Position numbers and translations under genes: made by a program. Positions 42,559 through 52,822 of a DNA stretch of 64,000 nucleotides are shown here, in pieces. The notes under the pieces were generated by a model. It saw only the letters and a program-made list of their open reading frames with translations, ran no database searches and was not told the DNA's origin. How positions within the stretch are numbered: the stretch's first letter is position 1; each line of letters starts with the position of its first letter. Source of the DNA: Podospora pseudoanserina (taxonomy: Eukaryota > Ascomycota > Sordariomycetes > Sordariales > Podosporaceae); NCBI RefSeq assembly GCF_035222485.1, contig NC_085924.1, positions 1,798,001-1,862,000 of the forward strand, in the 5' to 3' direction.

Positions 42559-43719
42559 TTAACTCCTCAGATACCCACAAACCCTCTCCCCCCACCTAAC
42601 CCCCCCCTTATAAACCCACATCCCCTTTGCATTCCCCCCCCTCAACCCCTCCACCGCCACCGCCAGCTCCTCCCCCCTCCCCTCCCCCCTAATCTCATCC
42701 AACCCATACAAAAAGGTCTTGAAACTAAACACGATCCCCCTCGTCCCTGGCAGTCTCGTCAAGGTCTGCAACTCAACCCTCAACCTCGTCTGACTAATAT
42801 CAATACCCTCCCTATCCTCCTCCGTCAAACTACCCACTTCATGCTCATGGATGTGGTTACCGCTCGGCGTGTACAGCTCCTTATGCGTCTGAAGCCCCCA
42901 GTTCACCCTCTTAACTGGCTTTCCCACTTCCAGTTTGGAGAAGAATTTCTCCATGCTAGCACCGATTTTGCCGTAGGAAGGAACAGGGCCGTGGATGCCG
43001 GCTAGGGTTTGGTCTAGCTTCGTTGAGGGGTCGAAGCCGGAGGGGTGGCAGCAGAGGAAGGCCACGCAGCGGTGGAGGCCGGTAGCCGGGTCGGGGAGCA
43101 GGAGGAAGATGTCGTCTTCGATGGTTATGGCCAGGGTGGAAAGGAGCTCGTCGGGGGGGAGGGCAAGGGGGGAGACTGGAGAGAGGCAAGAGGTGATTTT
43201 GTTGTGAAGGGTTGTTCGATTGGGAGAGAGGGAGAACATGGTTGGGTAGCGGGTGGGTAGGTAGGTGGCCATGATGTAGGCGTAGAGCTCCCTGATGGGG
43301 GCGATGCCAGAGGGGATGTACCCTTTAACAACTTTTGGGTGGGAGGCCAGGATTGCTTTCCGAGCGGTGACTCGATCAAGATAGTTCTTATCCATGATGA
43401 TCAGCTCTGACGGGGAGGAGGTCTGAATGGCCATGGTGATGTGGTATTTTGGCTTGAAGGGCCGGAGCTGGAGGGGTGGTGTGTCCTGCCATGAGAAGTC
43501 GTGAAGAGGTTCAATTTTGACCTCATTGTGAATGTCTTCATCGGTTGTCTGCTTCGCGTTGCCTGGCTTCTCTCTTTTGTCGTTGAAGCTCGGATGAGGA
43601 TAAGGTGATGCGGGCCGATGAGGAGGTGGGGATCGGCCCGAGAGTCGCCACCCGGCAACTGTTGCCGCGACGAGCAACAGTACCAGAAGCACCCCGATCG
43701 TCAAAGACATGTTCAACAA
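42559..43719 (-). CDS. DUF3445 heme-dependent oxidative N-demethylase-like protein
   Basis: A single exon of 386 aa starting at 43719; a second ATG at 43710 is possible. A hydrophobic N-terminal segment (LTIGVLLVLLLVAATVAGW) suggests a membrane anchor or signal. The body matches the DUF3445 family: FKPKYHITMAIQ, LIIMDKNYLDRVTARKA, ELYAYIMATYLPTRYPTMF, EDDIFLLLPD, CCHPSGFDPSTKL, IHGPVPSYGKIGASMEKFFS, KRVNWGLQTHKELY, RVELQTLTRLPGTRGIVFSFKTFLYG. Bacterial relatives bind heme and oxidatively N-demethylate dimethylamine. The substrate of the fungal proteins is not known to me. Its neighbour on the same strand is the siderophore transporter, a possible functional pair. Confidence 0.85.
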   Translation of the reverse strand: MLNMSLTIGVLLVLLLVAATVAGWRLSGRSPPPHRPASPYPHPSFNDKREKPGNAKQTTDEDIHNEVKIEPLHDFSWQDTPPLQLRPFKPKYHITMAIQTSSPSELIIMDKNYLDRVTARKAILASHPKVVKGYIPSGIAPIRELYAYIMATYLPTRYPTMFSLSPNRTTLHNKITSCLSPVSPLALPPDELLSTLAITIEDDIFLLLPDPATGLHRCVAFLCCHPSGFDPSTKLDQTLAGIHGPVPSYGKIGASMEKFFSKLEVGKPVKRVNWGLQTHKELYTPSGNHIHEHEVGSLTEEDREGIDISQTRLRVELQTLTRLPGTRGIVFSFKTFLYGLDEIRGEGRGEELAVAVEGLRGGNAKGMWVYKGGVRWGERVCGYLRS

Positions 43720-44151
43720 TGTTATACAAATGTCTCTGTTGGGGAAGTTGATATCTGTGTATCATAAGAAAAGAAGCCAATGTTTGGGCAAGAGCTCTGA
43801 TATCATATGACATCTCCCGTCCGCGGCCACCCCGAAAGATAGTGCCTACCCCACCTTGATCAAGATGACTCCAAGATCTAGGCTTTGATACGCCCACGTT
43901 GTCCACCGAACCTTTAGTAACAGCCACCGATCGGAGTGCATTCACAGGGATCCGCCATGCAATTAGGCTGATCCAGACCTGGCTGGGGAGGACACTGCTC
44001 TCATCGAAATCATGCCTTCAAAGGGACTTGGTCGAAAGACTAACATAGTTCATTGATAGAATATGGTCGGAACGTTTCCCAGAGATATACAACGGGGTAT
44101 TCTTCTTAAACTAGTATAAGTCTTGTCAATTCAGGACTTTGCGGCTCTCCT

Positions 44152-45420
44152 CTATTCTTCCCCAGCCAGGGACATCAATGTAAAGCAACATGCTTTGAGC
44201 TGGCCATCTTTGACCGCACCAAACGGGTTCACCGCTGTCTGAGGTGTACACGAGGCATCTTGCACCTTGAACGTAATGTCTTTCTCCATCCGCGCCTGGT
44301 CTTGGGCCGTCCAGCGGACACCGATCCCCTGCACAGAAGCCCAGGACCAAGTCGATTCAGAGTAGCGTTCTGGTCGGGTGCCTATGTCGGCCTTATTTGT
44401 ACATCACAAAAGGTCCCGCGTCAGGTTTTTGGTTCCATAGCCCAGCCAAGTACACAGGGTAGGGGCACAGCCCTGTTGTGACTTTGGATGTGAGTCCTGA
44501 AAGCGCGGGCAGTCTGTCCGAGCGCACAGTCAGGGCCCGTTTCGAATAGTTTTCAACAACTCTCCCCCAGCTCTTGGAAATAAAAATATCTCGTCCTGTC
44601 GACCTTGCCGAACCCTGACGCGCAGTCTTGGACAATCTGTCTTAACTGAGCCCCAGACCTCTTCAACAGCCCATCCCGTTCACCCCTGCAAAATCAAACA
44701 ATTGCGTGGGTTGCTGGACCATGCACCTGGCTCCCAGTGTATCCCATTGGCTCCGTTGGATGGCTCGAACCCTGAAGCTGAAAGATTGTATGATGCGTCG
44801 GAATGAGAGCAAGCTCGTGGAAAGTCCCAGTGAGAGGTACCACTCGACAGCTCTCGATCATGCTCGGTACACTCACATCTTGTCAACGTGTTGCATTCCC
44901 ATCCCATCTCGAATTTTCCAAAATGCAAGATTCTCTTTGACAAGTTACGTTTTTGAAAGGCCCATGCCCGCGCTTGAAGTATAGAATCGTGATTTCTTGG
45001 TATCGTCGCGCTATCATTGTCTTGAGGGTGGTTGGATGGCCGATGCGTTGGAGTCTCTCTGTAAGTGTTAACATACCACCCGTGCACCTTGTATGGCTCA
45101 ATGACCACTCTGAGATATCCGTCAGGGATCCGCTTCCCGTGTAGCAATAGCCTGCTTTCATAGCATGATAGAGCAGAACCACTGCTGTTCCCCACATCTG
45201 CCGCTATGGTGATAGTAGCGCCCAAATATATGTTGTGCATCTGAGCGGCCTGCTCCTCCCAGTCCAGCATCGAATCCTGAATGATAAAAAGAGCATCAAC
45301 CCGAAGATATCGGAAGCCTAACTGGCGGGTGACGTGGATGGCGTGCTGAAGCGTGAGAGGCAGTGATGACGGAGAGACTGCTTGTCCGCTAGGCGTACTT
45401 GACGGGTAGGAAACATTCAG
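44152..45420 (-). pseudogene. HET-domain gene relic, TOL/HET-6-like type
   Basis: The minus strand preserves ordered HET landmarks: LPLTLQHAIHVTRQLGFRYL, RVDALFIIQDSMLDWEEQAA, MHNIYLGATITIAADVG, LQARAWAFQKRNLSKRILHF, WECNTLTRCECTE, VVENYSKRALTVRSDRLPAL, YLAGLW and RPERYSESTWSWASVQG. This is the arrangement of the large HET family with the YLAGLW/SWSWAS C-terminal half. The N-terminal start of the domain is not recognisable, and the frame is broken in about two or three places beyond one plausible intron. It is a fossil of an allorecognition gene, distinct in subtype from the relic at 39.5 kb. Confidence 0.78.
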
Positions 45421-45486
45421 GCTTCTTGCTCGCCCAATATTGTTGAAGTGCCCATGCAGTGACGGGGTAGGATGGTGAAATTCCGG

Positions 45487-45504
45487 AAAAAAAAAAAAAA
45501 AAAA
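45487..45504. repeat. Poly-A run of 18
   Basis: A homopolymer run of 18 A just upstream of the HET relic. It could be a retrotransposed tail or simple slippage. No target-site duplication or source gene was seen. Confidence 0.7.
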
Positions 45505-46162
45505 GAATTGATACAGTGGCTCAATATGTGGTCAAAAGAAGGTGTGGTAAAAGGTGATGAATTGAGAAAGAAGCTATCAAACAGGTGCTTCAATCAAATA
45601 GATGCTTGAGCGTGGAGGGCCTGAGCGGAGCGAGGTGGAACCCAGGGCTGATAAGAGAGAGCTCTATAAGGGGTGTGAAGAGTGTTGTGTGAATGGCCTC
45701 TTCCAACACTTGAGGTCTCAAAATTGAATATCCAAAATGACCAAGCTTCAAACTGGGCCGGCATCTTTCCGCCTACTTGACCGTCACCCACCCCGCTACC
45801 AAACGCCTGTCGTGGGTGAGATTTCCGTAAGTATGTGGAATTCATGATGGAAATGGTTTTGATTGTCCAACCTACTATTGGGGGGGTGCAAATAGAGCAA
45901 GTGCCTCGACATACCCTGATATATCTTTCTCAATCTGTTCATACATCACAGGTCCAAACGAGCAGCTGTCAAACCGATAACAACATGAAATTAGGAGTCT
46001 TTCACAACTTCATCACCCCCCTCCCTTTCCAAGTTTTCAACAGAATAGCCCAGGTATCTCATGAAAAATCAAAACGACAAAACCCGCCCCATCCCAAACA
46101 CATTTCAAACCACACCCCTTCGGCCCAGTTCAGTCATCAAACTCCCCAACCCTAAATCAGAA

Positions 46163-48379
46163 TCAAATCCCCTTCACAGTCTCCCCCCCAACCCCACCAC
46201 CCTTGACCTCCCGCTCCGTCTCCGACAAGGTATTCGTCCCACTCCCCAGCCTCCCCTCCCCCCCAACCCGCCCCTGATGATGATCCATCGTATAAAGCGG
46301 CCTCAGCTTCGCCTCCCTCCTCCACAAAACCCACCTCTTGAACCACCAAGGCAGCACATGCCGCACCTGATACCCCGCAAACTTCCTCGTCGGCACCGCA
46401 AACACATAATCCAGCTCCTCTAGCGTCTTCTGCTTCGTCTCGGGCACCCAGAAGAAAATCATCACCAGCGCCAGGGCATTAAACCCGGCATACAACCCAA
46501 ACGCACCCACCGTCCCCAGCGACTCGAGCAAGAACGGAAACGTCATGCCCAGCACCGCCGCCCAGAAGAGACACGTCGCGACCGAGAACCCCATGCCTAC
46601 TTCTCTGTGCGAGAGGGGGAACACCTCGGCGCTGTAGGTGAACGGCACCGGGCCCTCGCCGGGTGAGTAAAACGCGGCAAAGAGGTAGACAAACAGCGCC
46701 ACGAGGGCGGTCCGGGCGGTTCCCTGCTCCAGCAGCGTGCAGAGGCCGGCCGCCAGCAGGGTCCATGTCATCTGCGGGAAGGTGAACAACAGGAGTGATC
46801 TCCGGCCAAAGGTGTCAATCGTCCAAAAAGCGGGGAAGGCAAACAGCCAGTTGACCAGCCCGAACCCAAACGACGCGAGCAGAGCTTGGTAATCGTCCTG
46901 CCCGGCGTCCTTGAAGATGGTGGTCGAGTAAAAGGCAATGATGTTGATGCCGCACATTTGCTGGGCGATCATGACGGTGAAGGCGGCCAGGGTGGCCCGG
47001 CGCACGCGGGGAATGGTGAAGAGCTCAGCCATGCGCTGAAAGTACCACGAGTTGCGAAGGAGTTGCTCCTCGAGTTCGAGCTGGGAGTGGATGTAGAAGA
47101 TGTCGCGGGCTACCTGGATCGGGTGGTTTCGCAGTCTGATCATGGCATCCCAGGCTTTGCCGTAGCGGTTCTTCTTCATGTACCAACGAGGTGACTCGGG
47201 GCAAAAGTAGATAAGCACGAGGAGAGGGACCGCGGGGATAAAGGGGGCGCCGAGCATCAGACGCCAGTTAATGTCTCCTGCGCTCCACACAGCCAAGTTG
47301 AATGCGGTACCCAACATGATGCCGAATGCCGTCCACATTTCTGTCGTCTCGTATTAGTAAAAGCTCCGTTCCATCGCACATCATGTTGATGAGCACTTAC
47401 GCCAGGACATGACCAGAGCACCACGGATCGAGGCCGGCGAGTTCTCAGCTGCGTAGATAGGCACAGTCGAAGCCTTGACGCCCATACCGACACCCATGAA
47501 GAGACGGCAAATCAGCTGCTCCCACCACGTGTGGCAGAAAGCAGAACCGATCACAGGCCAAAGACAGAAATGCGCGCTGAAGAAGATGACACCACGACGG
47601 CCCCACAGGTTGCTGGGCAGAAAAATGTCAGTTATGCCATTGCTACTCCTGCCATGGAAACCGGGACTTACTTGATCGGATCAGACAACCAGCACCCACA
47701 CAGTGCACTCCCAAGATACGGACCGGCATTGACCAGCCCGAGAAGAAGCTTGTCCCGGGTTGATGTGCCGCCAATCCCGTAGATATCCGGGAAGAAGATG
47801 TTCGCTCCATTCGTGCCGGTCTGATCCCACCCCTGAACAGCGGCACCAATCGAGCAAGTCGCAATAGTCAGGAAGAGCTTGGCAGGGAGGCGCCACTTGT
47901 GCTCGACCTCGTCCCGCAAGGCCTTTTTCTCTGCCTCGTCGAGGGCCTCGGTTCCTTCGATTCTGTCGTAGTCGTCCGGGTTCTGGGCGACGAGAGCACC
48001 TTTGCGGAAAAGCTGGACATGTTGAGCCAGTCCTTTCTCTTCGCAAAAGGCCTCTACCCGCAGCATTAGCTGGTCTCGTGGAATGCCCTCGAGGGGGTTT
48101 TTGATCCTGCGTTGAAGATATGTGTAAGTGGGTGGGCTATCCATTAGTGCTTCCATCCAATGGGAAGTATCTCACCTAGCTTCCAGGTTGGCATTGAGGT
48201 CGACAGGGTCGTCTGCGGACCGGCCTATCTCGAGATGATGTTCGGTGGCACCCCTGGGCTCGCTGCTACTTGCGGGGTGTCAGTTCAAAGTCTACACTTC
48301 CATTGACTGGGTGTTTTTTCCCGCACAGTTTCTCATTCCCAGTAGTGCCGGTGTCCGAAATAGTTGGACTGTCCGGCAT
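46163..48379 (-). CDS. MFS sugar transporter
   Basis: A 12-segment proton-coupled hexose or disaccharide transporter of the plasma membrane. Five exons join in frame: 48379-48327, 48268-48176, 48106-47672, 47612-47401 and 47340-46163, giving 656 aa. The start is [18 protein letters not shown]. Family motifs include [19 protein letters not shown] (usually GYDQGVFGG in relatives), [71 protein letters not shown] and [15 protein letters not shown]. The polar N-terminal tail of ~110 residues ([20 protein letters not shown]) is long but common in this fungal clade. The acceptor of the first intron could instead be three bases downstream (one serine fewer). The substrate is not predictable. Confidence 0.9.
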
Positions 48380-50620
48380 GGTTGCGGTGGTGGGGGATGG
48401 TTGTCAACAGTAGATGGTAGATAGATAGTCTGAGTGCTCTTGAGCTAAATGAGAATGGAAACACAACTGGACAGAGCGCCACCGGACGAGGCAGTCTTAA
48501 TATTCCCCGGTATCACACGCACGCAGGTGGCTGACCTGAGTTGCACCGATGTCGTACCCCGTGCTCCCTTGATCCCCCTCACCCATCACCCTTTTCCCCG
48601 CAGAGAGGCAACAGGACATGAAAACTCTGGATAAACCTGGTAGGTGACTGGCCTGGCGGGTGCAACAACAGACTTGCAACTGTGAAGGAAGTGATCGACT
48701 CCATGCCAAGGCGGAACTGTTGGTAGGGTCTAACACAAGCTTAACTGGGAACCTTTTGTGTCGGCCCTGTCCATCATTCCCTCAGGGTCCCACTCTCCTG
48801 CTGCAAGCAGGCTTATACGCAGCAGGACACCGAATGGATGAATAAATCTCGGTCAGACGTGCAGAAGGAAAGCAGGGTTTGCTGCCTTTGGTCCTCATCA
48901 CACAGTGAAGATCCCAGAACGCTACCCTGAATGCGGTTGTACCCTCGCGGATGATGTTGGGAGCTTTTGCATGTGGCATGCCGTGTTTCCGTTGCAAGAG
49001 GACATGAATCATGAACATGCCGTGTTGTGATGCTCTGGCCTACCCGACAGAATGGACAGAGGGTTCCGCTGATCAACATCCCGGATTTTGCTGTGGATGA
49101 AATGCAAAACAATGCCTCCCAAAAAAGAAATGTGCCAGGCCATCTCGAGATTTGGGCAGTCGGACAAAAGAAAAGCCATCGACGCCATCTGAGATCCCTC
49201 CAACGGCACACAACGTGAGACCCTGGCTGAGGCGTCAGGTTTGGTGGTCACTGCCGAGAGGGCCCGCTCTTGGCTGACGCAATTTGTACTGGACACACTC
49301 CTCCTTGTCTCCTCCTGTCAAGCCTTTGGCGTTTCTTGGAATTAGTGTCAAGAAGGGCTATCGGTCCGATGACTTACAAAAGATTTCCTTTTGGAGGCAG
49401 GCCAAGAGCGAGAAAAAGAGAAGCTCAAAGGCCAAGTTGGTCAAGAGATGGTGGCGTCTGGGAGTGAAATGCTTGAGGCTGATAACATCTCGACTTCATC
49501 CGTAGGTAGACATGACAGAGGGGGGAGATACTCGCAGGATGGTATGTCTCGTATGTCGTGTGTAGGTCAATCAATTCAATGGGACAGCACACGGCATGCT
49601 ATCGTGCATGCTGTAGGAAGATGACTGCTGGACGGGAAGTGCCCCGGTTGTAACGGCGAGAAGCGAACGAATGGATGGATGGGTCGATGGCTGCCCCGCG
49701 GGGATAACGACAGGCGGGGTACCCCATATGGGGGCGGGTAACTTTGGCACTTTTGGATCCAAGTGCCATGCGAAGCTCCTTCTCCATGAATTGTTGATCA
49801 CAGGGAGCCACTTCACGGTTCGGTGTGATGATTGGGATATGTGTTTATCCTCCTTTCAGAGACCCAATCCACCTTCTCGTTTCGGTCATTTATTGCAGAA
49901 GTTGTGTTTCATTGCACCTGCTGTCCCATCCAAAGCTCGAGATTGTTTCTGCGAAGGGTCTCACCGCTTGTCGGTTTCGTTATCACATTGTCCAACAAAC
50001 CCTCCGAAGCAAAGCAACCACACTCTGCGACCTGCCGTGACTCCATCTTCGATCGAATAATCCCCCGGGTATGCTGACGGCCATGACTGGTCAGATATCA
50101 GAGACAACCCGACCCCATACGCCCCGCCTCTTTATACACCGAACAATACTGCGATCAACAGCCAAACTCCACCACCGATCGCCACCAATGGTCGGCCATC
50201 CGGGGGCAGCTTGCCGATTCCGTGCCCCGGACAGACAGCCCTCTCCGGCAGTGGGCTCGGCTGAGTTCGGACTGGAGCACTCGTCTCGGACTTTGTCGTA
50301 TATGCTTGGCATTATACGACATGAAGCCATCACGGCGTCTGCTGGCCCTTTTCAACTCAAAAGTTCCCCGACTGTGGTTTCATGCCCCTGCACTGAGTGC
50401 CTACTCACCCAAGGAAGCCTGTGATATCATTTTGCCGGCCATGACAAGATCCCCTCCTAGTAGCCTCGACTTGCAAAACTTGAAAAAGACCATGCCTGGA
50501 ATGGTGATCTCAAGATGCCCACCACACTTTATATACGCACAGTATCACCGAACCAATTGACTACCTTTTCTAAACTCGAGATCCCCAAACTAGAAAATCA
50601 TCCATGGAAAACAGTCCCAA
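48380..50620. other. Gene-free interval of 2.2 kb
   Basis: No frame has recognisable domains or neighbour-like codon use, and no repeat array or relic was found. The left end must hold the sugar-transporter promoter and the right end the 3' UTR of the SET gene. Confidence 0.5.
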
Positions 50621-52130
50621 TCAATACCTCACCCCTCTAGGCCCCTCCTCCTCCTCAAACCTTCTAAACATCTTGCCCACCATCCACCCCTCCACCCACT
50701 TGATATACCCCTGCCTCGCCAGCACCTCCAAACTCAGCCTCGCGTACTTTTCCGCCTTGTCCATGTCGTTCAACACAAAGTAAATCCTGCTCATATTCTC
50801 CAGCTGCTCACTCTCAAGCGGGAAGAGCTCCTCCTTTGGCAGAAGAGGCAAGATCTGTCTCGTCAGGCGCAGAGCTTGGTACGGCTTGTTGGCTTGGAAG
50901 GCGCGGATGGCGAGGTCTTGGAGCTTTGCGATTTCTTTCCGGCGGGCGTCGGAGGCGGCGATGGTGGAAGGGGGGGAGGTGCAGAGGGGGCAGGAGCAGG
51001 TGAAGCCCCATTTTTTGAGGAGGTGGGCGCGTTCCGAGGAGGTTTTGCCTAGGGTTAGGTCTAAGGAGGGAAGGGGTTAGTGAATTGGGTTCACAGAAGG
51101 GGGAAGGGGGGATGGGAAAAGGACGGACAGGAGATGGTGATTTCCTCGCCCGGGGAGATGGGTTTGGAGGCTGCGATGGAGACTTGGAGGGATTCTTGGA
51201 TGAAGCGGGTGTAGGCGCTGGAGGGATGTGCTGTTAGCATTTTGCTTCTGCAAGGGGGTTGGAAGAGTCTTACTTTGGCATGCAAGCGTGGTTTATTCTC
51301 TGGCGTTGGGTCAGCCTTTATCCATCTCACTTCTTTCCCCTATTCAACAGCCCCGTGGGGGAGACAAGACTCACCGAAACAGTAGGATAAACCGCCATGT
51401 AATCCCCCTCCCCGACCCTCGTGCTAAACGCATTCGTCCTCAGCACGTTCTCCACCACATCCTGAGCGTGCTCGCTGCTCTTCCCCAGTTCCATCACACC
51501 GTTACCCCCATCACCCATCTGTTCGACTGCTTTATGCAGCAGTCTGTACCCCCTCAACGCATTCACCTCCACCGTGAAACCAACATCCACCACGAGCGTG
51601 GCATAGTCAAGTATAATCTCCTCCCATTGTTTGATTTCCTTCGTGGCTATGACGCCCTTGCCTTTTCCGGGGATGGTAACGACTTTGTATTTCTCGCCTT
51701 CAGCGCCGTCCGAGGGTTTGGGTAAGGGGAGGTCAAGAAACCAGGAGGCAACGTCTGCGGCGCGGGAGGGCGTGGTGACAATGGAGAAGCCGCGGTGGCC
51801 GTGGTGGGAGTTGGTGTAGGTGCAGTATTGACCGGTCAGGCCATTGGTGAGCTCGCAGACTGGGGCGTGGGTCCAGGGGGTGATGTGGGAGCTGGAGTTG
51901 GAAAAGAGGGTTTCTGTCAGTGAACCAGGGATGGGATGGGGGCAGCTGGCAGAGAGGAGTTGGTGTGGCGTGAGAGCTGGGGGTGGAGAGGAGGGGCATT
52001 GATATTTGGGGTTGTGGATGGTGGATAACGCCAGTGTTGTTGTTGATGAAGCGAGGAGGGACCATGTGGTGAGAAACCTGAGGGGTAATAAGGGGGCCCC
52101 TTTTCTTCGGCTGCGTGTTGGGAACATCAT
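50621..52130 (-). CDS. SET-domain protein (SMYD-like) with hydrophobic N-terminal leader
   Basis: A putative SET-domain lysine methyltransferase. Exons 52130-51375, 51299-51274, 51217-51129 and 51060-50621 give 436 aa. The second exon is only 26 nt. SET landmarks are KGKGVIATKEIKQWEEIILD, RINHACMPNAYTRF (R253-F266, crossing a splice), ISPGEEITISY and the post-SET cysteines GFTCSCPLC. A TPR-like tail follows (PYQALRLTRQILPLLPKEEL). There is no MYND zinc finger between the SET halves. The N-terminus from 52130 (MMFPTRSRRKGAPLLPLRFL) resembles a signal peptide, followed by a Cys-containing segment (YQCPSSPPP, SASCPHPIPG, VCELTNGLTGQYC). Many fungal SET5-like proteins are annotated this way. Whether this one is secreted is uncertain. 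Confidence 0.87.
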
Positions 52131-52822
52131 CGCTGTAAAGCTCAAGTACACTGAACAGAAGTGGAAAATCAATGGATTCGATTTAGATCTCAGATTCAAT
52201 CCCCCCTGGATTTCAAAAATCAACAAGAACAATCTGTCCACAGTTACAGATTCTCGGCTTCAAATGCATGGCGCCCAGCCTCACAAAGTCGAGGATAAAT
52301 TGCTTCCTGCCCTTCCCCATCCTCACAAAATGCCGATCCTGTTCGTCTTTCTCTTGCCGTGCAGAGCAATGTTTGGTAGCAAGATATGAGGCAAAAGTAA
52401 AAGACAGGCAGCCAAGTCCTTGGCCACGTGCTTGGCCGGATCGTACCGGCTGAGCCATGTGCTGTCCCGGCCGTGTTTGTCTCACAGTGGATGATGTGTG
52501 GACGGATAAATTCGACATCCCTCGGCACGTACCGAGTTTGGGAATGGCGCATGGGCGCTTCATCCCCAACCTTCATGACTTACTCTCTCCAGGGTAGGTA
52601 GTTCCTTCTTTGGAATAATGGTCATGATGGGGGGCACCAGAAACTGGTCGTGCTTGCCCATCACAACAAGCCCGGAAGGAAGTGTAGTGTAACCACGTCA
52701 CTTGCCTCCACAACTGAGGGAGTACTTTAACCCAACATTAAACTGTCTTCCCGGACCAACTCTCATTCTTCATCATCTTTCTTCAAGGTTATTCTTTTCT
52801 TCATAGAGCATCAACAAGCATC
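52131..52822. promoter_or_regulatory. Divergent intergenic region, SET gene / M20D-like gene
   Basis: About 690 bp between divergent start codons. Just before 52823 is a pyrimidine-rich leader (ttcatcatctttcttcaagg) ending in a CATCATG start context, usual for fungal promoters. No other feature seen. Confidence 0.5.

Larger units (their letters stand above)
43720..46162. other. Accessory interval with a second HET relic
   Basis: About 2.4 kb. It holds the TOL-type HET fossil at 44152-45420 and an 18-A run at 45487-45504. The remainder, including 45505-46160, shows no supported gene. The right end is the 3' flank of the sugar-transporter gene. Confidence 0.5.

Noticed and set aside
45487-45504. 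Poly-A run as the tail of a LINE or retroposed gene
   Set aside because: The sequence 5' of the run has no reverse-transcriptase or SINE features, and no target-site duplication was seen.
36000-50600. A secondary-metabolite gene cluster
   Set aside because: A regulator and two transporters are present, but there is no synthase, synthetase, terpene cyclase or tailoring set beyond DUF3445, so a cluster is not supported.
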